Assembly: GCA_038503075.1 (NCBI GenBank)
Contig: JBCAML010000013.1
Location: 1-64,000 of the forward strand
Source of the DNA: Gyromitra esculenta
Taxonomy: Eukaryota > Ascomycota > Pezizomycetes > Pezizales > Discinaceae
Length of the DNA: 64,000 nt
Direction of reading: 5' to 3'
The notes under the pieces are model-generated. The model was not told the origin of the DNA and did no database searches. It saw only the letters and a program-made list of their open reading frames with translations. The translations under genes and the position numbers were made by a program. Shown here piece by piece: positions 33,444 through 45,924 of this stretch. Each line of letters starts with the position of its first letter. Position 1 is the stretch's first letter.

Positions 33444-35382
33444 TGAAACACTCGATGAAAAGCCAATCGAAGGCCCTGCGGCCGAGAGCGCTTCGTGAAT
33501 CCCAGAGTTGCTGTTCTTGTACTAGAAGCAACGAAACGCGCGCGCAAAAAGCCATATGCATATGCTTTATTATAGTTCTGGTACAATTTTTTTATCCAAA
33601 GATCAGTACCCATGCATACAGTGACACTATACAATCAATAAGAACATAAACTATTCAACAAAGAGGTTACAATATATATATCGATACCTTATCAGCAAAC
33701 CCTATACATGTATACGTAGCATCACGAAGCTAACCAATAATAATGGTATCACTGGATTAGATTAGCTCTATTGATATTATTTTGATTTATTAGAGTGTTC
33801 TAGCACATTTAGTCGCCCCTAACGTCTAACCCAGTCCTAATACACACGACAGTCCAAATAGCGGTTACTTGGTGTAGAGGGCTTGGGGATTAACACAGCC
33901 AAGATTAAATACGCTTCCGAGGCTACGAAAATCATGGCGCTAGAACGAACAGCCTCAGGCCCAGTATATAACTATGTAGGCAACCCCGATCGATAAATAT
34001 TTCTTGTTACCGTACTGTGGCACCTAGGATGCCGTGTGTGGCAGTGGAAGATATCGCGAAAGGTTCCACATGGTAGCGCGTGTGCACCCCACCCCCAACT
34101 TTTAGTACTAACTCTCAGACGCTTCTAACCAGAGCAAGAAATCGCTATCTCCCTAAAACACAACATAACCCTAATCCGTCCATTACTCCATTCATCATCG
34201 TAGAAAGTAGCTTATAGAGCTAGGGCTTATAGTTATAAAATCGAAACATAATCCAAATAGTCAGCTCCAGTAAGCCACCAGAAGCAGGCAGGCAGCTAGC
34301 TGCAGTCATTCACTCAAAGGTACCCTTACCGGTTGCAAATAAGAAAGCAAGGGTAGTTTCATTAACAGGTATCCATATATGCACGCAAAAAAAACCAGTA
34401 ACAAATACCAGTACAATATATATATGGTTTAGGGCGTATTTCCGATAGGCATCTTGGCGATGCGGTTCACGCTCTATCACTCGCACGGACCTAATATCTC
34501 TATAGCATTAAAATTAGGCAATCGACACTCCACTCACTTTACTTGATTCGAAATATTCTCAAGTTATTCTTTCTTGGTAATATGTTCCAGGAAGGAAATG
34601 TCCCATAATTTCAATATGGACATACCTCCCAAGCCACGGCCACTTGACCGGAAGGTAAAATCGGGTTTCACCCCAGCTACATTTTACCGCATATTATAAA
34701 CTTGGCGACTCGGCATGCATGCATGCATAATACGAATGGAACGTCAAACCCAAGTCCGGATATCTAATACATATGTCCAACTAATCTAAGGCTAAACTAC
34801 ATGTATTTCCCAGTCCCGAATACTTACCCTCGGTAACGTACCGGATCGGGTTAAAACGGACTTGCGTCTTTTTAGTTGATCAATCGCATCCAGCTACATA
34901 CATGTATGTACGATATTAGAAGCACTTATTTCTCTACACCTCTATTTACTGGTAAAACTCGGTTCTTCGTGTATTAGCTAGAGTTCTTGACATATTGAGT
35001 TTTTCTTGTGTGCTCCCTAGGCCCATGGCTTAGATACAATGTAGTTACATGTATATATGAATTTGAGCTCCGAGGATCCAGAAAAATATAACGTATTTAC
35101 GTATAAAAATTAAACACCTAGAAAACTTCCCCAAACTCATCCCTTATATTCTCTCTCAAGACTAAAAAGGAAAAAAGGAAAAAAAACACCATACATTATA
35201 TCTACCTCTCAGCCCCTAGCTCCAGCATATTTAGAGATGAAGGGGCTAAGAAATAATGCGTAAGGAATGAATATATATGACCGACGGTAGAATATATATA
35301 AATAAACAAATAAAAACTCAAATCCACAATATTTACGCAAATAGAAAGAAAAGCCAAGATAGCAACCGAACATTTATACATA
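33444..35382. other. AT-rich intergenic; no supported gene
   Basis: About 1.9 kb with small low-complexity patches (for example GCATGCATGCATGCAT near 34713) and no coding pattern. Both flanking genes end here (convergent), so it probably contains two 3' ends. Confidence 0.55.
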
Positions 35383-36320
35383 TCAAGCCTTGCAAGCCTC
35401 CGTGATCAAGTTATCGCTGGGAGGGGCATGGAGATCGTTTTGAGTGTAGCGAGAGTTGAACTTCATGATCGCTTTAAACTCCTTGTACTTAGTGAGTGAT
35501 ACGGCGAGTGGTGTCTCCGCAACGAACCAAGTGACTGCTTCAGTGCAAGGGGGGGTGGTCAGGGAACCAGCATAGGTAAAGATTTTGGATCTTTCAACAG
35601 ATGCCATGATAGTTCTACGGAACAGGGTCAGCAAACACGAAGTAAAGCAGAAAACAACCAGCAAGGCCAGGCTAATCAATCGGGGCAACATACGATAGGA
35701 TGATCGGAAGTTTTATGGGAGAATCGTTTAGCTGCGTGACCCCCGTGACGTTGTGTAAGACAATTCCATCCAAAAACAGGTCACTAGTAATGGCAGTGTC
35801 GAAGAATACGCCCACCACAGCAATAGCCCCAGCTATTGACGAAGAATTCTGTCAGCGACCTTCGTACTGCCAAGACGAATAATTAGAACCCACTTTCAAC
35901 ATGCTGGTGGACTAGATGAACCTCTAGTGGGTAGTGTTCCAGATTCAAGCGATGCTCGCTCGGCGTATGGAAATGAAACTGGAGTAATTTATATTCCTCT
36001 CCACCAAGCTCCGCAGTCAAGTTGTCCTTAGGAGTGAGCTCTATAGTATGACCGTTGTTCTCGATATCGAATTCGGCCGCCGTAGGGTACCCCAGGGTGG
36101 CGTTGCTAGTGGCAACATCGGGGCTGACGTTGATGGGAGATTGTTGCTTCCCTTGAGCGCAGGCAGAGTTGGTTGAGTCGAGTTTGTGCCAGAGGAGAGG
36201 ACCAGTCTCCCCGGTGTACGACCAAGTGGCAGACCCAGTTGCACGTTTATAGATACATGCCGACGTCAAAGAGGCGAAGGATGTAAAGAAAACAAGTGCG
36301 CTGATCAAGAAGGATTGCAT
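35383..36320 (-). CDS. Secreted alpha-class carbonic anhydrase
   Basis: Zinc enzyme converting CO2 and water to bicarbonate, here extracellular. Exons 35901-36320, 35694-35848 and 35383-35614 give about 268 residues. The N-terminus MQSFLISALVFFTSFASLTSA is a signal peptide. Family marks are QQSPINV (residues 59-65), the zinc ligands in LLQFHFHTPSEH and EVHLVHQH, the AVVGVFFD strand, and SLTTPPCTEAVTW near the substrate pocket. The three expected His ligands are present. Intron 1 is weak: the only phase-0 donor is GTTGAA at 35900, with acceptor ACAG at 35849 (52 bp). The better-looking GTGGGT donor would break the frame. Intron 2 (GTATGT...TAG, 79 bp) is standard. Neighbours give no pathway context. 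Confidence 0.92.
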
Positions 36321-39254
36321 ATTGTGCAGATTGGAATGCTGATATTCAAAGTCAACAAGTAGTCAACAAAAAGAGCAACTAAATGCACATGTACTTACAA
36401 ATATACGATGAATTTCAAGAGCGATAAGTGTAATGAGCAAAAATTGAAGCTGATATATGATGTTGTTCGGGTATCACAAGAGATCGGGCGAATGGCAACG
36501 AATGTGTAGATTTTTTTAAAAGCCCGAAAGGGGGGGGGGTATTTATATTGAAAAGGGGGGGTAGGTCTTGCAATAGCAATAATAACCCAAATGCAAAGGC
36601 CTTGCAGCTTGAAAGAGAGACTTGTAAGAGAGAAAGAAAAGAACTAGGACTATCGTGAAAGTAGCTTGGAGTAACGAAATAAAAGCTGGCGAAAGAAGGA
36701 ATTGGGCACGCTTATGAAGGTCAACACGAAGCAGAATGCCGCAGGGGTCCCAGGGGCACCTTCGCTGCGCACCCCTGTACGCGGATCGTTTACCAGTCGG
36801 TAATCACTGTCATTTTGTCCCCATCCGTTCGCTTCCCCGATTAAGGCGAGTGATAAGTGCAGCAGCACCGACCGAATACCCAGTCTTGGCCCTCGGTCGG
36901 TCGTGTTTCTCCCGTGAAGTGACAGGACTGGACTACACACACCAACAAGATCCCCCATATCTGCTCAACGGGCTATACTAGTAGTGATTTTTCAGCTGGA
37001 GGCCTCTGCAGAGCACACAATACCTAAGCGATGCACCTCAAAACTCCATAGCCAGATTGAATCTACAATCATAGATCCGTGTACGTAGTAGAGTACGCAG
37101 CGGACGAGGCTGGGGCCGTAAGTTCATGATATGTCTACTCGCAGCCCTAAGCTTGGCACACAGCCGATCAAAAGCCACAAAAAACAACAAAACTCCTTTT
37201 TACTTCGCCTTTTTGGGCCACGCACCACCGATGTGGAGTAATCCTGTTTCCCGCCATTCTCTGGGAGGGGCACGCGGCAGATGTGGTCTTGCAATTGGTC
37301 ACATCTCCAACAAAGATCTCTTGACGAACGGATGCTTCCGCGACAAGTCACGGAACCCATAGGAATTGGGTGCATCAACGTGCGCCTAAGAGGCACCGCG
37401 GTCTTCATAAGAACATGAACCGCAACCAAAGACCCCAGATATCGACCAATAGACCTACTAATCAGTAGAGTAGGCATAGCAGGCACCAGCATTTACGGCG
37501 CGCGTTTTGCCGGAGGGTGTCGTACAATAGACGAGGAGTCTGTTCAGAAATTAAAAGAAAGGTGAAAGACCCAGCCCCCCGTACAGTGGGCGAATTAAAA
37601 GCAGCATGGTTTGTTTTTTTGCTTCGTTTTCTTCCAATACTATCATGAGAAAGATCAACACCACTGTGTTGAACGCAGGCTAAAAGCGCTCTGCGGTGAA
37701 TTGCTGGTAGCGTCATCCACCGACACGTCTGGAGTTCTGAAGTTGTGATGAGAAGTGGAGACACGATCTGGGCGTCCCACTTCATGGAATATGCACACAT
37801 ATATGATATCCTCTGTGGTTGGTAGATGCACGACTAGACATCGCGGCTACTATTTCCGTCAATTGCTTCAGAAGGAAACAAGCTTTATGCAGCAGCCAAC
37901 CAACCCCGCACCCACCCTGCAGAGGCTAGACAGGATGTGAGGTGTCGTCAGGGATCAGATCTCCTCGTTGTTTCAGAAGATCACGTACCTGCTCTGGTCT
38001 TGCAATTGTGTAAACACGTCAAGACGTGATGGACACGTCTCTCATCTTGGAGCCAGACATCTTGGGCATTGATTATTCCCATGTCCAGCTTCGATTCATG
38101 ATTGCGCATTGCTTCGTTATCCGAAACCGGATTTTTCTGCAAAAGTCTAGGAGCGTTAGTCGTTAATCTGTATGTGCATTTCTCCCTTTTCCTTCTGCGC
38201 AAGGAGAGAGATATCTCAGAAACAGCTAGAACCGTATCGTGAAGCCTGGTGACCTAGCACGCTCCCCCAAGCCACCGCTTTTCTTGCCCCAGGTCTTTTA
38301 CCCGTCAAGCTGAATAAATCAATTTTCTCATAAAATAGAAAAGCGCAGCACCGGATGCAAGCCCATCCGGTCCGAAGTAGCGTAAACAATCGATGTGACG
38401 CGGCTAGATTGGAAAAACGACTGGGAATCTTCACGGTACATCACTCGACGAGAGGAACCTGTCTTGTGGAAAGAGGATGATGGCAAGCCGCCTAGTCAAA
38501 TCCCTCCAATCGGAGGACTGCTCGTGAGATGAGGGTCTCCAATGGTTTTCTCGGATGCCAATCAGCCTCTACCTAATTCCAGCTATTAGTGGTATGTTGG
38601 GTGGCTGGGGCGTTTGAGTGGCTTGGGAGAGTTCTGGATACGTAACCCTCCGTGCCTCAGTGCTCATGGGACAGCTCGACACCAAGCCGACAGGCTTTGC
38701 CAGGCCCAAAGACTAAATATCGATGATACTGCGGCCAACCAACGCTCTAACAATCGTGATCAGAAACCACAGCATGGATGCATGCGCACTCAACTATGCA
38801 GACAGCCACACTTCTATCTGTGAGGCGTAAATAGCCACGGACGGGATCACGGAGACCGTGCATAAGAACACTTAGAGTAATCAGTATTTCTATTCCGTAC
38901 CCACTTATTTTCCGGAGACGAGCAATCGCTGGGGAACACTCCAAGGTAAAGATCCTCAAGGGGCGGGTATGAAGAACTGCAATCGTCAAGATGTTTAAAT
39001 CATCCTCCATCACTCGATCTGCTGACTACGCAGTAATAACAGTAACGCGTTCCCCAGGCTTGGCACTCTCGACACGAAAACGCGATCAGCCAACTGATTT
39101 TCTAAACCTTTCCCCAATCCCCCAACCCACCAAATCACATCCCTCAACCGGACAGGATCCGTAATCCACGGGATCTCCCTTCCCCCGCCTGTGATCGAGG
39201 CAGTATCTGCTACAGCTCCTACGTCCATACGCCAATCTTGGAGAAAACGCGACA
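36321..39254. other. Long intergenic region upstream of carbonic anhydrase and Arp9
   Basis: Nearly 3 kb between two divergent genes. Many short frames occur on both strands without family resemblance. The part near 36330-36640 is the carbonic anhydrase promoter and includes the G-runs listed separately. The last few hundred bases before 39255 should hold the Arp9 promoter. Confidence 0.5.
36529..36567 (+). repeat. G-run pair in the carbonic anhydrase upstream region
   Basis: A run of 10 G at about 36530-36539 and a run of 7 G at about 36556-36562 are separated by TATTTATATTGAAAA. They lie 210-240 bases upstream of the carbonic anhydrase start. Single-strand G-rich structure is possible, but a homopolymer artefact in length is equally likely. 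Confidence 0.55.
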
Positions 39255-41727
39255 ATGCCTCCCTTTCGAGATGACCATATTCTCGTGCGTCCCTCGTTCC
39301 CCTCCCCAGCTCTCCCCAGTTGTGAGTGTCATTGCTTATTCCCTCCTGCTCATCCTCTAGGTAATCTATCCCGGCTCGCAAACAATCCTTGCCCAGCTCG
39401 GCCTGCCCGAGTCGTTCACTCCCGCCAAGGTTCGCATTCCTAGCCGCATGTTTCCAGGAATCGAGGAGGGGACCTGGACAGCAACTAAGATCCGTGAAGC
39501 GCGCGAGGGCGAAAAGGAAGATCTCATCGCGAAGCAGAAGGCCGCGATGGGAGTGGACCAGGACGAAGACGAGGGCGACGAAGACGACGACGAGGAAGGT
39601 GAGGAAGGTGAGGAAGGCGTCGGAGAGATAAAGTCTACGGGTGACGGTGTGTCTGGGAAATCGCCTACGGAGGGCGCTGAGGGTGCTGCCGAGGAAGGCG
39701 ACACGGTTGCGACCATGCATGATACGCCAGACGAGTCGAAGAAAGAAGGGACCTCCGTGGCGCCAGCCAAACTGAAAATGCAGGATTCAGCTGTACCGGA
39801 AGGGGATGAAGGGGATGGGGAAGGAGATGACGACGAAGATGATGATATGGGTGAGGAAGGAGTTTATGTTGAGGATGACGATGATGAGGAAGGCGCTGTT
39901 TGGTGCATGAAGGAGGGCAAAGTTGTGGATTGGGGATGCTTTTTCGCGCTGCTGTGAGTTTCAATTGAGTTTCTCCACTCGTTGTTTTGATTCTCTATCT
40001 ATCAATCGATCAATCACGGCTTTATTTCGTTGGACGGTGCTAACAGCTATCTTAGACAGCATGTCCACGAAACAATCAACCCAACATTCCACACCCCCAT
40101 TTTGATGCTCCATCCGCCAAATTTCTCGTCTCGTGATAAGGAACAGCTCACGCAGTTCGTCTTTGAGAAGCTCAAAGCCCCAGGCTTCGCGCTTATGGAT
40201 GCATCCCTTGCCGTCCTCTGGGCATACGGCGTCTCCACCGCCACCATAATCGACGTCGGCTACGAAAAGACTGACATCACTCCAATCCTCGAATTCATTA
40301 TTCAAGAAAGAGCTCGGGAGTCGGTACCTGGCTGGGGAGGCGATGCGATGACGAGGCACCTCGCGAACTTGTTACCGGACATGAAGCTCGAGGAAGTGGA
40401 GCAATTGAAGAAATCGGCTATTTGCGAGATCCTGACTTCTGGCTCTTCGCTTCCAACGGCCGACTCCGTTAATGCTACGATCGCAGCTGGCGAGAAGAAT
40501 AGAAGGGCGACAGAAATCGACGTAATGGATTTGGACGTTGAAGATGAGGAAGGAACTTTCAACGTTGCTGCCATCGTGGCCGCGGGAAAGACGCATGAGT
40601 TTTTGGCGAAGAAGGAGAAGGAAAAGCGCGGGGAGTTTGAAAGAAGACTACCTAACCGGGAAAGAGAGAACAATACCTTTTGGGTGGTTGAGAAGAAGAA
40701 GCCTGGTGAAGAAGACCTAGTTATCGACGAACCGCTTTCTGCCATCACCGCCACAGCGCCGCCTCTACCTCTGCCCGGGGCCGTTGGACAACCCCCAGCG
40801 ACTGAACCGGCAGCTCCAGCACCGGCAACAGAGGCGGGGGCAGAGGCTGCACCTGTCGAGGGTGTTGATGCCACGGTCCCTGCTAACCCACCCGTACTCC
40901 CGCAACCCCAAACAAACCCCCCTGATGAGGAGACAGTCCGCCGACAGAAAGAGAAAGAGAGGCGTAAAGAAGAGAAACGGGCGGCAGCCGGTGGTCTCCC
41001 CCCGCTCGCTGAAGATGAGACATACCGGGAAGTTGAGGTTGGCGTGGAACGTTTCCAGGCTGCCGAATGCGGTATTCTACATGCTCTTGCCGATAGCATC
41101 TGGCGTGTTATCGCAAAGGTTGAGGATGTCTCACGGAGAGCTGAGCTCTGGGAGAGTCTCATTATCGTTGGCAACGGATCTAAAGTCAAAGGTACTTTTT
41201 GTCTCACTCTCTCGGCGCTTCGCGTATTGCTTGTCTAACAGTTCTTTGGCACTGCAGGTTTCAAAGAAGCTCTTCTAGCTACGGTTCAATCTAAATACTA
41301 CATCTCCCCATCTTCCGGGACCATTTTCTCCTCGGAGCTCCCTTCTAATCTCTCAACGCCTATGGCCACTGGGGCGTCTACGCCTATCCCCCAACCCCCT
41401 TCATCCGCTGCAGGCCCCTCTCAGCCGAACCCGCTCCTTGTCGCGGCAACCACCCACAATAGCCATCAACAAAATCCCTTCAATCCGATGATGCACAACA
41501 GCCATCACCATCATTCAGCCCACGGCCAGACCCCCACAACGATCAAGTTTGTAAAGCCACCGGAATACTTCCCAGAGTGGAAAGATGCGGGATTCGAGGA
41601 GGTGGGGTTCCTGGGAGCTCAGGTTGCCGCGAAGGTGCTATTTGTAGTCGATCAAGGTGCGAGCCAAGGGTTTTTAACGAGAGTCGAGTATAACGAGGGT
41701 GGACCAGCAGCGATACACGGCGTCTAG
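39255..41727 (+). CDS. ARP9: Actin-related protein Arp9, SWI/SNF and RSC subunit
   Basis: Four exons, 39255-39284, 39361-39953, 40056-41191 and 41258-41727, give about 742 residues. Introns have clear branch sites (GCTAAC in intron 2, CTAAC in intron 3). The tiny first exon encodes MPPFRDDHIL. It joins in phase 0 to VIYPGSQTILAQLGLPESFT, the actin-like nucleotide-pocket entry. Further marks are HETINPTFHTPILMLHPPNF, ALMDASLAVLWAYGVSTATI, ESLIIVGNGSKVKGFKEALL and FPEWKDAGFEEVGFLGAQVA close to the C-terminus. Arp9 pairs with Arp7 in the nucleosome remodellers SWI/SNF and RSC and binds no ATP in the usual way. Large acidic inserts (Asp/Glu-rich, residues about 75-200) and a Pro/Ala-rich and His-rich insert make it longer than yeast Arp9 (467 residues), as in other filamentous fungi. 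Confidence 0.93.
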
Positions 41728-42659
41728 TTTGGCGCGTGTGAGGTTGCTGGGGGGTGTTGGCATTTTGTTAATTGTATTTTTATACCGCGAAAAGTAGATG
41801 CTTGTGAGTTTGGTAGAGGTAATAAAAGAGAAGGTGCGGAATGCTTTGTATTTGTTGTGCTACTTTACAATAGAAATCTTGTCTTTAGCGAAGAATAGTG
41901 GCAGCGTCTGGCTTACCGTGATGCACTGCAAGTTGTAGTTGACTGTGTCTGGGTTCAGAGGTGGTTGTTTCAGAAGCTCTAGGGATCCTAGAATACTGAG
42001 TGGCCAGTGTCTCCTTGTCGGTTGGGGCTGGGCAACAGCAGCCTCGCTAGACATTGGATCACGGAGGGTCACTCGACGGGCGATATGCTGGCTGACGTCC
42101 AGGATGTAGATCACCCCTGTCGCGCTGGATTACTTTACTGGCATATGATGCCAGCACAAAACCACCAGGTATAGCGAATCCGGAAGGTTCGACATCTGCC
42201 GTTTTCCATCAATACGGGCTCTTGGCTGTAGGTCTTCCATATCACTCGTCCACAACACGACGCTCCAATCAACGCAGCGCTGTACTGGCTGCGCGTTCCC
42301 CGTTCTGTAGCCATAGCCTGTAGCAAATAGTTGACTTTGATCTCAATGGTGGCTGGCTGGTTGTATTGGCAGGGAAGACAGCTCGACTAATATTTATTTA
42401 CTGGCGACGATCACCACCTTCCTGTAACTGGTCAGGATTTGTGCACAGCCTGGCTTGGACAGCCAGAGTTCCTTCCTGTGTAGAGCCGCCAACCGGCTTA
42501 ATCCATGATATAATCTCCGTTCCTTTCCCACCCGCCCACCACTCGATCGTTTTGATCGCCAGCTAGTGTCCGCCATAAGTGATAGCCCTGAAAAAACAAA
42601 AAAACAAAAAACAAAAAACAAAAAAAGCAAAAAACCAGAGCTCTAAAAATTCATCAGCA
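41728..42659. other. Intergenic; no supported gene
   Basis: Minus-strand frames at 41860-42326 show no family resemblance. A purine-rich (CAAAAAA)n-like stretch at about 42590-42633 lies just upstream of the next gene start and may be part of its 5' leader. Confidence 0.5.
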
Positions 42660-43176
42660 ATGATATCAGTTCCCGGCACCTCCACTCTCGCAATCCTTCT
42701 GTCTCTGTCTCTGTCTCTGTCTCTAAGAACACCCGTGCACGCAGCAGCTCGACAAAGCGCCCTCTGCGACCCCGACTCCTGCGCCGCAATCTTCAAAATC
42801 AGCAGCACGTGCGGCTACGACGTCAAGACCCCGAGCGACAGCGACAGCGGGCCTACTAGTATAGCCCACGAAACGCTGGACTGCATCTGTAATTCGAGCG
42901 GGTTTGCGCGCGCCATCCAAGAGTAAGCAAAGCAAAGCAGAGCAGCGAGCGTGGCGCCAGGTCTCTCTTCTAACGAGAATATACCATGATAGATGTTCTC
43001 CGTGCGTCACGGAGGTCGAGGCGCGGGTGAAAGAGTTCGATTTCGGCGCTGCGTGGCAGCGGATTTGTGTTGAGGATGCGGTGGGCTGGTATGATGAGAG
43101 TGGCTTGCCGTTTGATGCCCGGAGCGGGCTCGACGGGTTGAGTGTTCTTAGGCTTGCAGAGGGGAGATGGTCGTGA
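42660..43176 (+). CDS. Small secreted cysteine-containing protein
   Basis: Exons 42660-42922 and 42993-43176 join in phase 2 over a 70-bp GTAAGC...TAG intron with a CTAACG branch, giving 148 residues. The signal peptide core ILLSLSLSLSLRTPVHAAA is encoded by a hexamer repeat. The mature part has eight Cys (for example ALCDPDSCAAIF, STCGYD, LDCICNSSG, ECSPCVTEV, RICVEDAV), enough for disulfides. I do not recognise a named domain. It has the style of fungal small secreted proteins; a role in host or microbe contact would be inference only. The start at 42660 is the first ATG giving a good signal peptide; an earlier in-frame ATG would add a Lys/Gln-rich stretch from the A-rich leader. Confidence 0.82.
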
Positions 43177-44731
43177 TTTGTTTTATTTTATTTTATTTTA
43201 TTTTTGGTGAGGTTTCTTCCTGTCAGGCGGTATGGATGTGGTTCTTCCGGAATTGACACATCTTGTAAGTTTTTTTCTTTCTCTTTTTTCGATATTTCTT
43301 ACTGTGCATGGACTGTTGGGTTTCATCGAAAGGATTGGGTAGGATCTGGGGTGGAGTTTTTTGGGCTTTGAGCTTTGGGGGTGGGGGGTTTGGGAGATAT
43401 CGTGCTGTACATGTTATTCATCTTCTGTAAGAATATTTTTGAATGATGATTCGATCTGCGCACGAGCTGCTGTACCAGAACGCACTTCTAAACCTCCTGT
43501 CGTCCTCTTCGGGTGTTGCGGTGAATTGCAAGAGCCTGAACACACACCCGTTCGAGCTTATGTATTTGGCCCTTGCCTTGAGCCTGTCCGTGTGCAGTAG
43601 TAAGCTCGTGTAGGCAGCAAGGCCCCGCGTACAGGCTGATTTCGTACTGACGGGTGCCGCCAAGGAGGGTAATATTGCAACGAGCAGCAGTTCCGCTTTC
43701 GCTCTCTTGGCAGTCGACAGTCAGCAGCCCGGGTCTTGGCTCGAGATCAGTGCCCGAATCACGGACCGTGCTTTCGCCGAGTGATGGCTGGTGCTGGGAG
43801 GCTGCTCTGGGTGGAGTTCTGGCAGTTGGCAGTACCTGTAGCTATCGGATTATCTACGCAGGCCCACGCACATCGCCGTTGGTTTTGGCGCCAGTTCGCG
43901 ATGGCTGTGCTATCGTTCCAAATTCACTTACTATTAACAAAAAACACTTGTACACGAGAGGTTTCGTCTGGGGATCCCATCTGCTGCTTTCGCTGCCTCT
44001 GGGTGCATCTTATGTAATCTGCTTGCGTTGGGGCTGCCAAGACTCCAACCAACCGCCGCAACAAGTCTAGCGCACTGCCCAAGTCCAGGTCGCGGGCAGA
44101 ATGAGAGACGGACAAGCTGCTCAGCTAAACACCAGTAGACGGCTATCGAGAGGCTTACCTCAGGCGGGCCACTGTCGGGGCTTGCAGTGAGATCCAAATC
44201 CAGATGGCGGCACACTCGCATCTGGCTGGCGCTGGCGATTGATAGGGCGGTACCGCCATCCCGGTTAGCGAGAGGCACGAGTGATTGAGCATGACCCGGG
44301 CCCCCAGGAGGGCGGGGAGCGGAATAGGGCACTGATGGGCGTGCAGAGGTCGAGAGTCCGCGGAGTGTGATTCGCCTTCAATAGTGGAGAGAATAGCGAT
44401 CTGAGGATAGCGCATGCTGGTGCTCGATCGATGCCGTGTAGCCCGGGCCCCAGTCAACATTTCCAAATCAAGGTCTCTGTCTTCAGAACCTCCACGCGTC
44501 GCCCAAGGCTGTCCGCAACACTCAGCGCCTACAATTGGCCACGATCCCAAATTTGGTCAAACGGAGCAGTAGCCTACGTGCTCGACTGTCTCGGGAGCTG
44601 AGACATCTGTTGGTGGGCCATTTCTGGCTGTCCTTCACCCACACACCCGCGGGCTGATCAGCTTGCTTCTTCACCGCCATACCATATCTTCGCTCTGTCG
44701 TGGCTCTCCCATCGTCCTCCAAACACACGAA
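43177..44731. other. Intergenic; no supported gene
   Basis: Contains a TTTTA microsatellite (about 43181-43205) directly after the previous stop codon and several long but unrelated frames on both strands, including minus frames of up to 174 codons overlapping the next gene. None shows family features. Confidence 0.5.
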
Positions 44732-45136
44732 ATGTCTGCTCCCCCGTTCCCCCCCCCTCAAGGGCCGGCCCCCGAGGATCCATCCTACGAGCATCACGCT
44801 GCGTGTCCAGTGCAGACGAATATCGGGCCGCCACCACCAGTGTATATGGTCGCTCCGCCCAACCAAACGCCGTCTTATAACTTCAACATCGAGCAGCCAC
44901 CGCCGTATATACAGCCAAAGGCAGCCGACGAAACAGCAGTGAAGAAACGCAGGATATGCGGGATGACGATGTCGAGTTTTGTGGGGGCAATAGTGATACT
45001 CATCGCCGCGGGGGTTATTGCAGGCGGAGTCTATGGGTACCAGCAAAAGATACAGTACGTGAACCAGTTCTTGCCATCTGCTCCCTTTTGGGTTTTAGAG
45101 CGTTGAACTGACTCTGAGAACAGGCCAAAACTCTGA
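44732..45136 (+). CDS. Proline-rich single-pass membrane protein
   Basis: Exon 44732-45054 joins in phase 2 to a 13-bp last exon (45124-45136) over a 69-bp GTACGT...ACAG intron with an ACTGAC branch; the protein has 111 residues. The N-terminal 70 residues are Pro-rich (SAPPFPPPQGP, IGPPPPVYMVAPPNQTPSYN, EQPPPYIQPK) with PPxY-like motifs. A KKRR basic patch follows, then one membrane span SFVGAIVILIAAGVIAGGVY and a short tail. The PPPPY motifs could recruit WW-domain ubiquitin ligases of the Rsp5 type; this is inference. The tiny exon is the least certain part: reading through the intron would add about 15 other residues. Confidence 0.7.
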
Positions 45137-45924
45137 GTTTTTCTGTTTGACTGCAATGTGTCTAAGCCCGTGATGTTTTCCCCCTTCTGCCCGGCTATAG
45201 CGGCATTGGGCATCTCGGCTGTGGCGTGATTGGTGTTGGGATGGAGTATGGACTTTGGTAATTCTTGTGAAAATACGGAGTTTTTATCGTACGCTTTGGC
45301 TATTTCTTCCTTATCGCATACCATTCTCTGGGAGTTTTGTGTTGTATTTTCAGTTTGTTTGTGGGATTTGGCTTTATGGCTGTATGTAATCTGGGTTCAA
45401 GACGTTCGCTGAGTGTTCTTTTGTCACTCTATATGTGTATTTCCCATCCCTCCAGGCACGGGAGGCAGCTGTAGACGTAGCATGAATCCTTACCATGAAT
45501 CCTTGCGTGTGCTCCCTGGGCGCTCGCTGTGCCCTCTGTTTCGTTTCCACAACCCCCCAAAGGGGGCCAGGGAATGCCAGCGCTCCCCTAACCCTCTCAC
45601 CAGCAAAGCAGAAGCTCGCCAGAACCGGTGCCTGCTCTGGGGGCCGGGAGTGGGAGCTGTGTGCGCGGGATCCCTCTCTGTCCAATAGAGAGGCGCCAGT
45701 CTGGCACAGCGGGCAGATGCACTCGTTCCGCATTCGGGGATCGGAGTGTTGTCTGTGCGTTCGCGGCGGGAGAGGCTCTGCCATCGATGCAGAAAGGCTT
45801 GGCGCGGAGCCTCACCGTGCGGCTAACCGCTTCTGGTCCCTGGCGGACTCCACGGGAGAAGCGGGAATTGGAGCGCTGCAGCGCATCAGGGCGTCTCTCA
45901 GCTGTCTCCCAGGTAATACTCGCC
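45137..45924. other. Intergenic; promoter of the asteroid-domain gene
   Basis: No supported gene. Open frames of up to 165 codons on the plus strand run into the next gene but lack family features. They reflect the GC-rich sequence. Confidence 0.5.

Noticed and set aside
39010..39770. Long minus-strand frames (up to 236 codons) opposite the Arp9 gene
   Set aside because: They are antisense shadows of the acidic, GC-biased Arp9 exon 2 and lack family features.
40302..41207. 301-codon minus frame
   Set aside because: Antisense shadow of Arp9 exon 3; Ser-rich composition only mirrors the coding strand.
44522..45046. 174-codon minus frame opposite the proline-rich membrane protein
   Set aside because: No family features, while the plus strand has a membrane span, PPxY-like motifs and a sensible intron.
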